Below are positions 36,401 to 58,032 of a stretch of DNA of 64,000 nucleotides, one piece after another; positions within the stretch are counted from its first letter, which is position 1, and every line of letters starts with the position of its first letter. The stretch comes from Liolophura sinensis (lineage: Eukaryota > Mollusca > Polyplacophora > Chitonida > Chitonidae): NCBI RefSeq assembly GCF_032854445.1, contig NC_088300.1:73895005-73959004 (forward strand). The letters are read 5' to 3'. A model generated the notes under the pieces. It ran no database searches and was not told the origin of the DNA. It saw only the letters and a program-made list of their open reading frames with translations. A program made the position numbers and the translations under genes.

Positions 36401-38092
36401 GTTTACCTCACATTTGTTGTTGCATGTCATTTATTTCATGAGTGGCAATCAAATGATTGGTCTTCAGGGCCTGATTCCTTACAAAGACCAATTGTCAATC
36501 ATCTCAGATCCTACCTCATCATTTCTACCTGATATGCTAATATTGTTTTGATTTATTTGATTGGTGTTTTACGCCATCCTCAAGATTATTTTACTTATAC
36601 GACAGTGGCCAGCATTATTGTGGGAGGAAACCGGGCAGAGCCCGGGGAAACCCACGACCGTTTGCAGGTTGCTGAAAAACCTTCCCACGTACGCCAATAA
36701 TGTTTTGTTTGTACATTTATTAGCTTAGAGTTCAGTCATGATAGTTTCAACATTATGTCAGTTCTATGATGGTGATGTATTTAAGGTACTGAAATGTTAT
36801 AACAATGCTATAATACTCCCTTAAAACTGCCTGGCATGTCCCAGCTAGCAAATTAAACTCGAATGGTCAAACAAAAACATGTACCGTAAAATTATGTAAA
36901 AACAATTTATTACCTGGTTGGATTTTTTTATTTATCAATTTTCCATCTTCATCTCTCATTGGCTGTATATCAAGTAAATCTTTTGGATTTCCAGAATGAG
37001 TTGGCCAAAAGTAAATGTACACTCTACTTCCACTGGAGCCACAGTCTATGACAATGCCATAATGAAGGCTAGGGTCCTTCACATCTGTGGGCTCATCAAT
37101 CGTAGCAGGTTTCCTGCGGTACTTTGGGTTCCAGTGAGTGAGATCATTCTCTTTGTTTCTCCATGAATGAATGGTTTCCATAACTGCCATGGACAGTGCT
37201 ACACAGAATAAGACTGCGGCAGTGGTGAATATTAAACATCGCAGAGATGTTTGAGCCCACCATAATTTGATAGAGCAGAAATATGGACAGAGGCAACGGA
37301 TTCTGAAATAAAGGAGACGAACACTTTTAAGAAGTTGATGTCAAATCTAAATGCACTTCTAAAAGCTTACAGCTTGACACCAAAAGAATAACTAAAACCA
37401 ATGCACCCAAGTACTTAGCATCTGTACTGTAGAAGTTTTCTGGCAGTCATATTTACAAATGGAGAAATGAGATATACATTACATTGATGATCCCTTAGTT
37501 ATACCATATTTCACAGTTTTGTACCGGCCCCAAAGGTTCAGTTAGTACAGCGAACACTTCGGGGTCAATCCTGAGTTAGGTCACACCTAAGATTTTAAAA
37601 GAGGAAGTTGTAGTTTCTTCACTTGGTGTTCAGCATAAAGGAGAAGTGCAATGACTGTTTGACCCATATCAGTATAATGGCTTGGGTGGGCGGCTTACTT
37701 GCCTTAGGTAAAGCAGCGCTAGATAAAGGGCACTGGAGATCTGTCCTGCAATAAGGATGCACATTACATGTACTCTCAGGACTGTTTTGTCATCATATGA
37801 CTGAAAAATAATTAAGTACAAAAACCCCAAGCACTAACTTACTCACTGTTTTGTAAGTTAATTGTATTGTAGGAAAGCCTGATTTCTTCTGAGGCAAAAT
37901 TAGGAAAAGAAGCAACCATGACTTAATTTGATCTGATAAGAAAGCAGCTTCCAAGAGAGAAAAACGAAATACCAATAATCAAGAGCCTATATCTATAACC
38001 GGAATGGGGATGTCAACGTAAGTCGGGCATTACGAACAAGTTACCAATAAGTAAAGTTTTCTCCAAAATACTTGTCTGCTGTACCTTGCCAT
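27459..38092 (-). CDS. ENTPD4/7: ENTPD4/ENTPD7-type nucleoside diphosphohydrolase (one C-terminal exon not found)
   Basis: Exons from 5' to 3': 38085-38092 (ATG GCA AG), 36914-37302, 36155-36305, 35620-35783, 34682-34818, 32334-32512, 30471-30786, 29663-29745, [missing], 27459-27713 (TGA). The start MARIRCLCPYF matches the M-A/G-R-I start of vertebrate relatives. A membrane segment lies at about residues 25-44 and a second near the C-terminus (EYVIVFCFCVVFMAIILYV), the two-anchor plan of this subfamily. Apyrase regions seen: ACR1 DCGSSGSRVYIYF, ACR2 TAGMRLL, ACR3 GKQEGVYSWVAINFVL, ACR4 DMGGASVQIAFEV, ACR5 SEFFGFSEFWYTTEDV. Known members hydrolyse nucleoside di/triphosphates such as UDP in the Golgi or lysosome lumen. 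The found exons total about 560 codons, versus about 605-616 residues in the family. Exon 8 ends in phase 2 but the last exon starts in phase 0, so an exon of length 1 modulo 3 must be absent or unrecognised. Confidence 0.92.
28228..29106 (-). repeat. 103-bp tandem array (8 copies) derived from the tRNA-like part of a SINE
   Basis: Units start with gagctcc at 28228, 28331, 28434, 28537, 28640, 28743 and 28846, exactly 103 bp apart; the last copies (about 28948 and 29050) are diverged. On the minus strand each unit holds gatgtgggttcaatcctgac, a B-box-like sequence. The right edge (29065-29106) reads on the minus strand as gctctgctcaactggtaaat, an A-box-like tRNA head that is present only once. 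An internal segment of a SINE has thus been amplified while its head stayed single. It resembles the head of family C at 37533. Confidence 0.85.
29107..29662 (-). other. ENTPD intron sequence
   Basis: I searched this interval and 27714-28227 for the missing exon (the KYQCFKSAWM...EVQWTLGAIL-type region of relatives) on the minus strand and saw no match. Confidence 0.45.
31340..32115 (+). repeat. 27-bp tandem array, about 29 copies, with 24-bp variants
   Basis: The main unit ctcagtggatggtttcagcc taccaat is 27 bp; a variant, actcagtggctggtttcagc ctat, is 24 bp. Both are multiples of three and stop-free in several frames, giving spurious SGWFQPTNL-type repeat proteins. It lies in the ENTPD intron between exons 30471-30786 and 32334-32512. 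Confidence 0.95.
32513..33039 (-). other. ENTPD intron sequence
   Basis: AT-rich; nothing recognised. Confidence 0.5.
33040..33165 (-). mobile_element. SINE family B copy in ENTPD intron
   Basis: tatttgattgttgtttaata ccatattcatgagattttct, then atgatggtggtcacttttat ggttgg; this is the reversed 3' part of family B. Confidence 0.6.
33440..34530 (+). repeat. 56-bp tandem array, about 19 copies, with a telomere-like core
   Basis: The unit ctgtcacatctttactccag atgatgattttaccacaaac ctaaccctaaaatcat is 56 bp. Each copy has one ctaaccctaaa stretch, but the units are not pure TTAGGG repeats. It ends about 150 bp from the ACR4 exon (34682-34818) and carries no exon sequence. Confidence 0.93.
36548..36700 (-). 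mobile_element. SINE family A, 3' portion
   Basis: gatttatttgattggtgttt, then ggaggaaaccgggcagagcc and aaacccacgaccgtttgcag. The tRNA-like head is missing after cttcccacgtacg. Confidence 0.85.
37533..37860 (+). mobile_element. SINE family C copy
   Basis: The head aaaggttcagttagtacagc with B-box-like gggtcaatcctg is followed by tcagtataatggcttgggtg, gcaataaggatgcacattac and gactgaaaaataattaagta caa. A reversed copy with the same block order lies at 58535-58885. It sits in ENTPD intron 1. Confidence 0.8.
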
Positions 38093-38693
38093 TGTGACCT
38101 TGTGGTGACTCCTTCTCTTCTAATGAGAATGGCACAATTCTATCAAGGAGAGGTGAAAAACAACCATCGGTGGTTTTTCTCCAGGTTGGCTAACTGTCAA
38201 ACATAAGCCGGCGTTGTTGTTGTTGTTTTCGTCACAAAGTCTGCCATACTGTCCAACACTTCCAACATATATACGTTTCTACAAAGATTTCAGGAATAAG
38301 GTGAAGTCCTCTATGAACCACCACAGGCCACATCTGTCAACCAAGCTGATCATTTTCTCTCACAAAACTTAGGTCAAAAAAGTTATACACTCGTGGAAAT
38401 TGTGGCTGACGTTTATGTACGTGGCCATTGGGGCTATAACAAAACTGGGACTTGGCCACAAAAAGTAGACTGTATTTTGTAAATGTATTTTATATTGCAA
38501 TTTATTAAAAAAAAATTAAATTTTATTGTAATTTATTTATCCTAATATGTAATTTATAACACACAATGTTAAATGACAGTAAATAGTTTTTATTTTGTGT
38601 AGATATTGATTACACCTCTCTTTCCGTATTTGTGAATTCAGCTTTCGATGTCTTCAAATTCCATAACCGCAACAACACAACACACGTTAAAGG
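38093..38693. promoter_or_regulatory. Shared divergent promoter region of ENTPD and BNIP1
   Basis: The two start codons (38092 minus, 38694 plus) are 601 bp apart and point away from each other, so both 5' UTRs and promoters must lie here unless non-coding exons exist elsewhere. No TATA box or clear CpG island was seen. Confidence 0.55.
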
Positions 38694-41600
38694 ATGGCAG
38701 CTGAGGATGTCCGTGTTCGAGTCTGCTTACAGGAAATCGTGAAATTGCAGCTAGAAATAACAGCATTCATTCAAGTAAATAGTAAAGCCCTTATTTGATT
38801 TTGAAATCGTGAAACACATTCTAATGCGACACTTTCGTTTTTGTTAAAGTCGCGAAATATGGACCTAAAATAATCATAATACCGAATCATGCAAATGCAT
38901 GATTCGCTCAACAGTTTTAAATTTCAACTACGGTACAATGTCTTTCTCGTTTGGGAATGAATTAGCAGCAGTCGGAGTCCCAGTATATGTTACCTCTTTT
39001 AGTTCCATCCTGTATTCAATATTGTGTAAGACGTCGAGTTTAATTAGTAGGCCTATGTCTCTGTGGGAATTTCCCTAACACCCATTGCTAGATGATGTTG
39101 GTTGGTGATTTACCCTCTATAAAGTTTTTCATCTCTGCATTGTATGAACATTGGTGTGAGAATGTTTTGATTGTGGTAACCAGTGTGGTAGCTAGTGTGG
39201 TATAGATTCCACACACAATATATGTAAGGTACACCCTTGCAGTGAATTGTTTGTTTTTTTTTGTTTTTGTTTTTTTTGATTGGTCTTTTACGCCATACTC
39301 AAGAATATTTCACTTATACGACGGCGGCCAGCATTATGGTGGGTGGAAACCGGGCAGAGCCCGGGGGAAACCCACGACCATCCACTGGTTGCTGACAGAC
39401 CTTCTCACGTACGGCCGGAGAGGAAGCCAGCATGAGCTGGACTTGAACTCACAGCGACCGCATTGGTGAGAGACTCCTGGGTCATTACGCTGCGCTAGCG
39501 CTTTAACTGACTGAGCCACGGAGGCCCCGAATTGTTTGTTGTTCGTTCCGTCAACATTAGTTGTGCTTAGGCAGCATGCTTAATGTTAATCATGTCTGGA
39601 CTTTCGTGGAGTCAGTGTATGTAAATTGCTATGCATAGCTTTGAGCATCCGGGCTCCTTGGAAGGCTGTGAGGATGTGATAAGTACGTACCACAGGGCAA
39701 TGAAACACATCACATTTGAAGGTTAGGCATATTTATGTTTCCGAAAATCATTATTCATGCTAAAATTTTATTCAAGGCCTATCTAGCTTGGGCTAAATTT
39801 GGTTTGTTTTCACCTTCAGTGCTCTAGTCAGGGGACTGAGGATTAGCTCAGAGCAGCTGTGACATAACTTCAAAACTATGAATACTGTTTATGTAGATGA
39901 AATGTGTTTGTTGTAATTTTAGTTCCTCTGCACAAAATATCATGGTTTTGTTTTTATCAGCAAGAGGCAAAATTGGGAAGTGACTCAGAATACAGGATAT
40001 ATCTGAGCTTGTAAACTATTAAAGATGGTGAATATATTGGCAAATTCTAGGGCACGGTTGTTGTCATATCCATGCCTTTTAAAATTCTAATGCTTTAATG
40101 CATCCAAATTAGTTGGCTTTTTCAGTTCTATATTCATCCTTAATATTTAGTGAGGACTATATTGTCACAGAGCAATTCTCTAGTGAATGTAGGAAACCTT
40201 CATTAGAGTCATTGGCATTCATCATTATTTAATAAATCTGCAGGTAACATGACTAAGTCTTGGATATTAATGCCAGGTCACATCTGGTTTTTCTGTAAAC
40301 ACCCCATTGACATTTGGTTGGTGGTTTACCCTGTGAGATAAAATTCTTACACCAGATCCTTCCAATTTCCGTCCATCATAAAACTTACCACCATCATATA
40401 CATGATAAATTCTTGTTTCTGGCATTAACTAAAAATCAAGTAAATAAATTATGGGTATTTCTGTGGTGACCTCTGGCACTGTGAGTATGACCAAATCACT
40501 TAGGAATCATAGAGGACATCGTTTACAACTTTCATAACGGAATGCAAAACTTATTCAGGGCTCTAACTTGGTTAATCTTGCATGACCGTCATTGAACTGT
40601 GATTTTTGGCTTGGGCTGTGAATCTCAAAACAGATTTGTTAACTGGATAAATCTCATGATAAACCTGGGTTTGTGTGAGTGTAGTGAGCCTAGAGTAACC
40701 TTTTGTGACAGAAAGTTAAAAAGTGATGTTTTATAGACCATCTGTAACAAATAATCTTGTTGATTTCTTTATTCAGGACATTCGTGAATGTGACGGGCCC
40801 CTGGACAGATTGATGACAATCAATTCAGAGGTCCGAGAAAATCTTGGAAATTTGAAATCCAAGCTACAGGTATGTATAATTCTCAAAGTAAAACAAATAT
40901 AGCATTTCCTGATGTATTGTGTTGCATTTATATTTACTTTGACGTGAAGATACTTGTCTGTAAAGAAGATTGTTGTGGCCCCATGTAGTGTCACTTGTAA
41001 TTATTTGGGTTCAAATGCAAGTCTTCTTCTCGTGTTCATTTTATCCAGTCTTTGTCTTATTGGATACGTACCATTCCTCAGATCTCAAGTCCTTATTTAC
41101 TATGTACACATATATATTATATTAAACTCATCCCTGATATTATTGTTCTTTTCCTGGGCATATCTTTTAGCACGATATAGTGGTGATGAAACCCTCATAA
41201 GGAATAAGCTGTTAAAGCTTACAATATGCTAATCTTGTGAAACCTTTTAAACATAAAGAATACATCAAGCATTGTTTGCTGTTGTATATTTTAATATATG
41301 ATACTGAAGTACATGTAAATGTTCTTGCTACATATTATGTGTGAATGCCTTGGGGAAGAACAGTTACATTGTAAACTGACTGACATTCTTTCAAGAAATA
41401 CATATATTATGTATACATGTATATAATCAAACAAAGAGCATATATACATGCAGAGGAGATGGGCATTGTAAAATTTATAGATTGCGCACTCCATTTTTTC
41501 AGGATTTGGAGAGGATGGGCAATGAGCAGGATAAAGAATCTGACAAACAGACGATTTTAAGAGATGTACAAAATCACAGGAAGAGCATGGCTAGGTATGG

Positions 41601-44538
41601 AAATTTTAAATCTGACCCTGACTGATCAAATAATCATTTACATATATATTATACTTGTGCCATACTATCCATCTTTAAATCCCAAACCGTGTAGCAGTCT
41701 GAAATATTTGTACATTCAGTAAGAACATGTATAAGTGCAGTGAATGGCAGTCAGAAGCATCTTGGATTCATATTTTGTACAAGGTGCTAGTGCACTCTGG
41801 AAATGTAAATCCAAGTTTCTGTCTGACTCAGTAACATGTCAGAAATGTCAGAGTTGATGAGTGTGACACCAAAGACTACGTAGATCTTAAAAACCCGTGA
41901 TCAGATTCCCTAGGACTTGCCTTGTTTCAGCACTATTGTTTCCTTGCGACAAGCCAATCTGATGGCAAACCTAGCTATTGACAAAAAAGAAAAGGAAGAT
42001 TTGCTCAAGGGGAGCACAGATGTCCGAAAAAGGTGAGATTTGAACTACTTTTGATCATTTCTAGTTTGATATAAAATATGAGCTGAAGAACAAATTTGCT
42101 GTGAAGTTTGTTTTTGTGTGCTTAAGATTTCCTTCCTCCTTCCCAGTTTAGCTTCTAGAAATACAGTTCTGTATTCTTCCATTGATTAACCTGAAACTCG
42201 ATCTTGGAGTAAACTGTCCTCAACAAGCCAAAGCTGTACATTACTTCCTGTAACACTGAAGGAGTTATGAATTTATCTCCTAGTTATTTGTGAATAGTAA
42301 AGACCATAATGGCACAATTAACTGGAATGTACATCAACACCAATATCTACACTAACTACCATGTACCCAACATCATCTGCATAAAGATAAACTTTTTATC
42401 TTTTTTAACTTTAAGTACTCTTTTAATAATTAACAGAAACAACTAATAAAATGTGTCTGATTTCAAAAGGGTAACTGAGTTCAATGGACATATAAAAATG
42501 CAGCCATGTGATTTGAAATTATGATGTGAACCAGCATATGCTGTGTGAGTCAGTGTACCAGTTACATTTCTGCTATTTCTGGTCTTACGGTCTGTATTAC
42601 TGTGGACAACATGGAGTCAGCATTACTCCAAAAATCAAAATAACCCTGTTTTACGGGGACACATTTTTTACACTCTGATGACAGCACAGCCAAATCCAGC
42701 AAGTTTCAGGTTGGTAACTGTAATAATAAATGGTAGCCCCAGTCAACCCAAAACTCTGGCATTTTGTCAGAGGTACCTTACCTGACTATTCAAAATGAGC
42801 GATTACGGGTTAACACCACTTTGGTAATATCAAAGCTCTTTCTTCTGGCTTTTTAATGCATTTAAGATTCAGAGTGAAAAATACACCTGCCTTTTCTTTT
42901 CAGGAATATTAACAATAAAGAGTCCTTGGTAAGCTCAGCTAATAGCATCACCGAGAGCTTGATGAGTCTGAGTAAGATGATGTCTGGTCAGGTGGTACAG
43001 AGTCAAGACACAATCTCCAGCCTAGGTATGTCCTGTTGGTGTCTGTTTTTTGGGCATCACTGAGAGCTTGATGAGTCTGAGTATTATGATGTCTGGTCAG
43101 GTGTGCACAGTCAAGACACAATCTCCAGCCTAGGTATGTCCTGTTGGTGTCTGTTTTTTGGGCATCACTCAGAGCTTGATGAGTCTGAGTAATATGATGT
43201 CTGGTCAGGTGTGCACAGTCAAGACACAATCTCCAGCCTGCGTATGTCTTGGTGGTGTCTGTGTGGTGGGTATCACTGAGAGCTTGATGAATCTGTGTAA
43301 TATGATGTCTGGTCAGGTGTGCACAGTCAAGACACAATCTCCAGCCTAGGTATGTCCTGTTGGTGTCTGTGTGGTGGGTATCACTGAGAGCTTGATGAAT
43401 CTGTGTAATATGATGTCTGGTCAGGTATGCACAGTCAAGACACAATCTCCAGCCTAGGTATGTCCTGTTGGTGTCTGTTTGGTGGGTAGCACTGAGAGCT
43501 TGATGAGTCTGAGTAATATGATGTCTGGTCAGGTGTGCACAGTCAAGACACAATCTCCAGCCTAGGTATGTCCTGTTGGTGTCTGTGTGGTGGGTATCAC
43601 TGAGAGCTTGATGAATCTGTGTAATATGATGTCTGGTCAGGTGTGCACAGTCAAGACACAATCTCCAGCCTAGGTATGTCCTGTTGGTGTCTGTGTGGTG
43701 GGTATCACTGAGAGCTTGATGAATCTGTGTAATATGATGTCTGGTCAGGTATGCACAGTCAAGACACAATCTCCAGCCTAGGTATGTCCTGTTGGTGTCT
43801 GTTTGGTGGGTAGCACTGAGAGCTTGATGAGTCTGAGTAATATGATGTCTGGTCAGGTGGTACAGAGCCAAGACACAATCTCCAGCCTAGGTATGTCCTG
43901 TTGGTGTCTGTGTGGTAGGTATGGGGGTTGGGGTTAAGGTGATGTCTGGTCATGTGATACAAGACATTGATAAGAATACACTTTGCCCGTCACATATTAC
44001 AGACAAACTTGTAGGTTAAACATACATACATACCTGAACTGAATGCCTGTCATATGACCTTTAATGTTTATAAATATACGTGGCTTATGGATATTTATAA
44101 ACCTATAAACACTCCTTCCCACTGGCCTAATGAACACTGAAATACTCAGTTTCATTTCTAGCTGTTTCACTCATTCAGATTTTTTATGGCTGATCTCTGA
44201 TTTTAAAGAACTATACCGAACCTCGGTATGCCCAGTTATTGTACTGTGTGGGAGGGTGTGTATTAAACTGTGAGAAGCTGTTGTTCCCGATAGTCATGGT
44301 TAGTAATGTTAGGCATGGAATCTAAGCAATATTATTTTTCATGTCAGAATCTTCATCAAACACCATAACTGGAACAAGAGAGGAATTCCGAAGCATGTCT
44401 GGACACATCCAAAACTCCAGAAAACTGCTCACGAAGTACAACAGACGAGAAGTCACAGACAAGCTGCTAATCTTCCTGGCCTTAGTGTTTTTCTTCTCAA
44501 CTGTTCTCTACATTGTGAAGAAGAGAATATGGTCATGA
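38694..44538 (+). CDS. BNIP1: BNIP1 / Sec20 ER SNARE protein (complete, 6 exons, 226 aa)
   Basis: Exons: 38694-38774, 40777-40869, 41503-41594, 41931-42032, 42904-43025, 44348-44538 (TGA). All phases agree and the sum is 681 bp, close to the usual 228 aa. It starts MAAEDVRVRVCLQEIVKLQL. Conserved stretches are the coiled-coil EQDKESDKQTIL, SLRQANLMANLAIDKKEKED, and the SNARE-type region ESLMSLSKMMSGQV...SMSGHIQNSRKLLTKYNRRE, followed by the C-terminal anchor KLLIFLALVFFFSTVLYIVK at about residues 200-220. Sec20 acts in the ER syntaxin-18 complex, fusing retrograde Golgi-to-ER vesicles; mammalian BNIP1 also affects ER shape and apoptosis. Exon 5 encodes the SNARE core and its donor is followed by eight tandem copies of its own 3' part. 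The gene is divergent with ENTPD and convergent with ZNF143. Confidence 0.95.
38883..38906. promoter_or_regulatory. Perfect 11-bp palindrome enclosing an octamer-like ATGCAAAT
   Basis: cgaatcatgca-aa-tgcatgattcg: both 11-bp arms match perfectly around a 2-bp centre, 109 bp downstream of the BNIP1 exon 1 donor. The centre contains ATGCAAAT, the POU/octamer consensus. Function is unknown. Confidence 0.5.
39256..39528 (-). mobile_element. Full-length SINE family A with target-site duplication, BNIP1 intron 1
   Basis: It is nearly identical to the 21587-21860 copy over its whole length, with the tRNA-like head on the minus strand. It is flanked by gaattgtttgtt at 39244-39255 and 39529-39540. The high identity between the two suggests recent activity. 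Confidence 0.92.
39541..40776 (+). other. BNIP1 intron 1, remainder
   Basis: AT-rich, with no repeat family or extra exon recognised. Confidence 0.5.
42033..42903 (+). other. BNIP1 intron 4
   Basis: Nothing recognised apart from a T-rich tract before the acceptor at 42902-42903. Confidence 0.5.
42947..43920 (+). repeat. 108-bp tandem array spanning the exon 5 splice donor of BNIP1 (9 donors)
   Basis: The unit is the last 78-79 coding bases of exon 5 (atcaccgagagcttgatgag ... caatctccagcctag) plus the first 30 intron bases (gtatgtcctgttggtgtctg ...). Donors: 43026 (genuine), 43134, 43242 (preceded by C instead of G), 43350, 43458, 43566, 43674, 43782, 43891. The first and last copies share gtggtacagag, while all internal copies have gtgtgcacag or gtatgcacag. 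Reading past the genuine donor in the exon frame meets TGA at the start of the next copy (CAC TGA GAG), so use of a decoy donor would truncate the protein before its membrane anchor. Confidence 0.96.
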
Positions 44539-44622
44539 CAAATTATAAACTTCTCCACTGTCTTCATCTGTAAATATGCGTACATTAAAATGCCTATATA
44601 CAAATTAAAATAATTCCTGTGC

Positions 44623-44628
44623 AATAAA
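44623..44628 (+). terminator. Candidate BNIP1 polyadenylation signal
   Basis: AATAAA lies 84 bp after the BNIP1 stop codon. Confidence 0.5.
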
Positions 44629-44769
44629 AATCATCTAAACAACATCTGTTATTTGTCTTCTGTAGATATTTACTGTGACCTGGCGGATCAAGGAGCATGG
44701 ACTCCTTACAGGTTTATACCAGCATAATTGGTCAACTTGATTCGCTGGACAGTTCTAACACACATTTTG

Positions 44770-44962
44770 TTGATTTTTTTTTTTTTTTTTAACTTCTATG
44801 ATGGCAATCCAGTTCATAAGTAGAAGAAACCATCATTCTTCTCCAGGTACTTCGACAATCCTCCCAACTTAAAGCCAAAGCTGAAGTAGGAAGAGCTAGA
44901 TTTGAACCCCCAACCACATTGGTCAGTGCTTTACCTATCTGAGCCAGAGGAGGCCCATTCCC
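44770..44962 (-). mobile_element. tRNA-headed SINE of a different family (D)
   Basis: On the minus strand: gggcctcctctggctcagat with an A-box-like tggctcagataggt, a B-box-like gggttcaaatct, a short body and a run of A at its 3' end (T run at 44775-44790 on plus). It is distinct from families A-C beyond the head. Confidence 0.7.
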
Positions 44963-45451
44963 ACTATTAAAGCAGTCAGGTTTATCAGACTTATTTAGTG
45001 GAGAAAAGCAACGTGTGTTAAATTTCCACCTGCTATCTAACCAAATGTAAAGCTGCAGCAGTAAGAGCTGGATTGACCACACAACCCCAATGACTGCAGC
45101 AGAGTCAGACATGTCTGCATTCATATTATATTTAACTATACCAACATTTATATTCAAAAAATGTGAGATAGATACGCTTAACAGAAGGGAAATATTTTAG
45201 GCTATAGTTAAAGAGGGTATATTTGGAACACTCATCAGTTGTTCTCCCACACATGCATTTTTTGGCTCTATGTCACACAGTATGACACCACAGAACATAA
45301 TTCAGAGGATTAATTTTCAATTACTGATCCTAGCTAACTGCCATTACTGTATGAATTTGACTGAAGTTAAATTTCCTGGCCATGTGATGCACCACCACTC
45401 AGTTGTGTCACTAAAATTCACCAAGGAAATAACCTGTTTTGTTTCAATGAT

Positions 45452-47118
45452 TTTATTGTACAAACATTAACAGTATTCACAAGTTCAACAAAATGAACAG
45501 AGTGCACAGGCCAAAGGTGATTGTAAAGTTAAATAACAAAGTAACAAAAACACATGTTTTCTTACAGTGTTGTCACAAACCCTGAAGCACTTGGAAACAA
45601 TGTTAAGAAAGATCTTCTCATAAATCATATGAATACCTTTGATTTCAAATACTATACAATAAATTCATACAGGTAACATGAGGCAATTCATGGTTCCTAA
45701 TCAAAGTAAAGCCTTTCATAAGTTATTCACGTGAGTGGACCATATCTTCATACAACTGTGTAAAGGTGCAAGAAATTGAAATAAAACAAAACTGAACAGA
45801 AATTTACAAAACTTTAAAGCTTATAATGACATTACAATTGAGACCATGCCATCCAAAATAAAAAATTTAACACTGTCTTCCATTGCCATAAATTTTACTC
45901 CATTAAATCACCTAAACCATATTAAAGTGAAACCAAATATAATATTTATCTCTTATTCAAAGTTAACAAGATATCCATGAAAATGACCTTCATAATTGTT
46001 TTGATTACTACCATACAAATGTGGTAGTGTACAAATTTATCTAAATGCGAGGGACCAATTCCACGAAACCAGTGTTTACTTGAATCAAGATTTGATTGTT
46101 GTTTAATGCCCTTAATCAACTATGAAATGTGAACTAAATGCTTATTTTGGGACCCTATGAGTGAGAACTGAAAGCATGTAACTGTTAACTTCAGGCAAAC
46201 ACCTACATTGTAAATGTATATCGCAATTTGAAATTCTGGGGCCACAAACCACCAGTAAGCATTATCTAATTAATTACTCTGTGCAACTGGTAGTAGCATC
46301 TGTACTAAAGTACACTGAAAAATGAATTTATGAAACATTCAATTGTGTACATATACATCTTGAAAACTCGTGTTTTAAATAACCAATTGTGAAATAGTAC
46401 GCAATAATGAATATTCACACCCAAAGTTAGATTGAAAACTGTGTCTATGGATGGCTCATATTTACTGATGGGAATGGACGGCTGGCCTATTTCAGAAAAA
46501 ACTTCATGAAGTACATTTCTTGAAACCTATTTTGTAAAAGAAGTTGTCTAGGTCATAGTGCCATAAAGCAACATGATTTATGAGAAGTTATAAAAAAACT
46601 TATCTCTCCACAGATTTGTTTGACACAGAAATATCCTACTTCACAAACTATGATTCAATACACTGTCTTAATAAAAGCAACGATTTGCCAGATTTGGTAA
46701 CACTTCAGGCCATTCTTAAGATCAGTTTTATGAGGCAAAACCCATCTCCTGCAATAGTGAGAAAATTATTCTTTCCCCAAAATATTTCCAGCCAAAAGGA
46801 AAAGCTACACACAGAACTTTGTTGTGGCAAATTAATAAGTGGTAATTTGGGTTGTATCTGTTTAAATTTAAATTTAACCCAACATCTGTTACTGAAAACA
46901 AGTTTGTTTTTTTTTTAAATAAAATTATATCAGCATTAAATAATAACCATTATTATACCCATTGAAACAAACCATCTTTCAACACGACATAAGTACAAGA
47001 AAGTCGTAAAATTTCGTGTCGGTAACAATTCTCATTACATACATCTACTGGTGCAGTAATATACATGTTTTAACCCTAAGTGTACATATAATAATCTGTA
47101 GCTTTGGTGTTTTGGTGC
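45452..47118 (-). other. Probable 3' UTR of ZNF143 with polyadenylation signal
   Basis: AT-rich, repeat-free DNA follows the ZNF143 stop. On the minus strand AATAAA (plus-strand tttatt at 45452-45457) is a candidate end of transcript, giving a 3' UTR near 1.67 kb. Other end points are possible. Confidence 0.4.
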
Positions 47119-57526
<10,408 letters not shown>

Positions 57527-57664
57527 GGCAAAGTCATCAACACTTCAACACTGTTTGACAGAAATTGACAGAAAAATTGATTCAGCATAAATTTGTCCAC
57601 ACATTCCCTTCAGAGGTCAATCAATACCCGAGTCAGATAATGTACAACTGTGTTTGATCTAAAG

Positions 57665-58032
57665 GTCTGCCAGTAACCTGTGAATGGCTGTGGGTTTCTC
57701 AAGACCAGTTTTCTTCCACCATAATACTGGCCGCCATTGCATAAGTGAAATATACAGCTATAGGCATGATCATCTATCAAATAAATAAAATTTTGTCCAT
57801 GAGTTACTCTTTGTCAGCAAGTTACTTATTTGCCTGACTTATGAAAAGTTCTATTGTTTTTTTTAGGTAAGGTGTTTTGAGATTTGCTTTGATTTATTTA
57901 TCTATTTGATTGGTGTTTCATGCCATACTCAAGAATATTTCAATTATACTATGGCGACCAGGGTTAAGGAGGGAGGGAACCATGCTGAGCCCAGGAGAAA
58001 CGCACGATCATCTGTAGGTTGCTGGGAGACAT
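57665..58032. mobile_element. Two opposite SINE family A fragments
   Basis: 57665-57790 is a plus-strand 3' part (ctgccagtaacctgtgaatg ... caaataaataaa). 57885-58032 is a minus-strand 3' part (atttgattggtgtttcatgc ... atctgtaggttgctgg). The 3' ends face each other across about 95 bp, which could favour a hairpin. Confidence 0.7.

Noticed and set aside
42948-43871. 307-codon minus-strand open frame with 36-residue repeats
   Set aside because: It is antisense to BNIP1 exon 5 and its tandem copies; the 108-bp unit explains the open frame.
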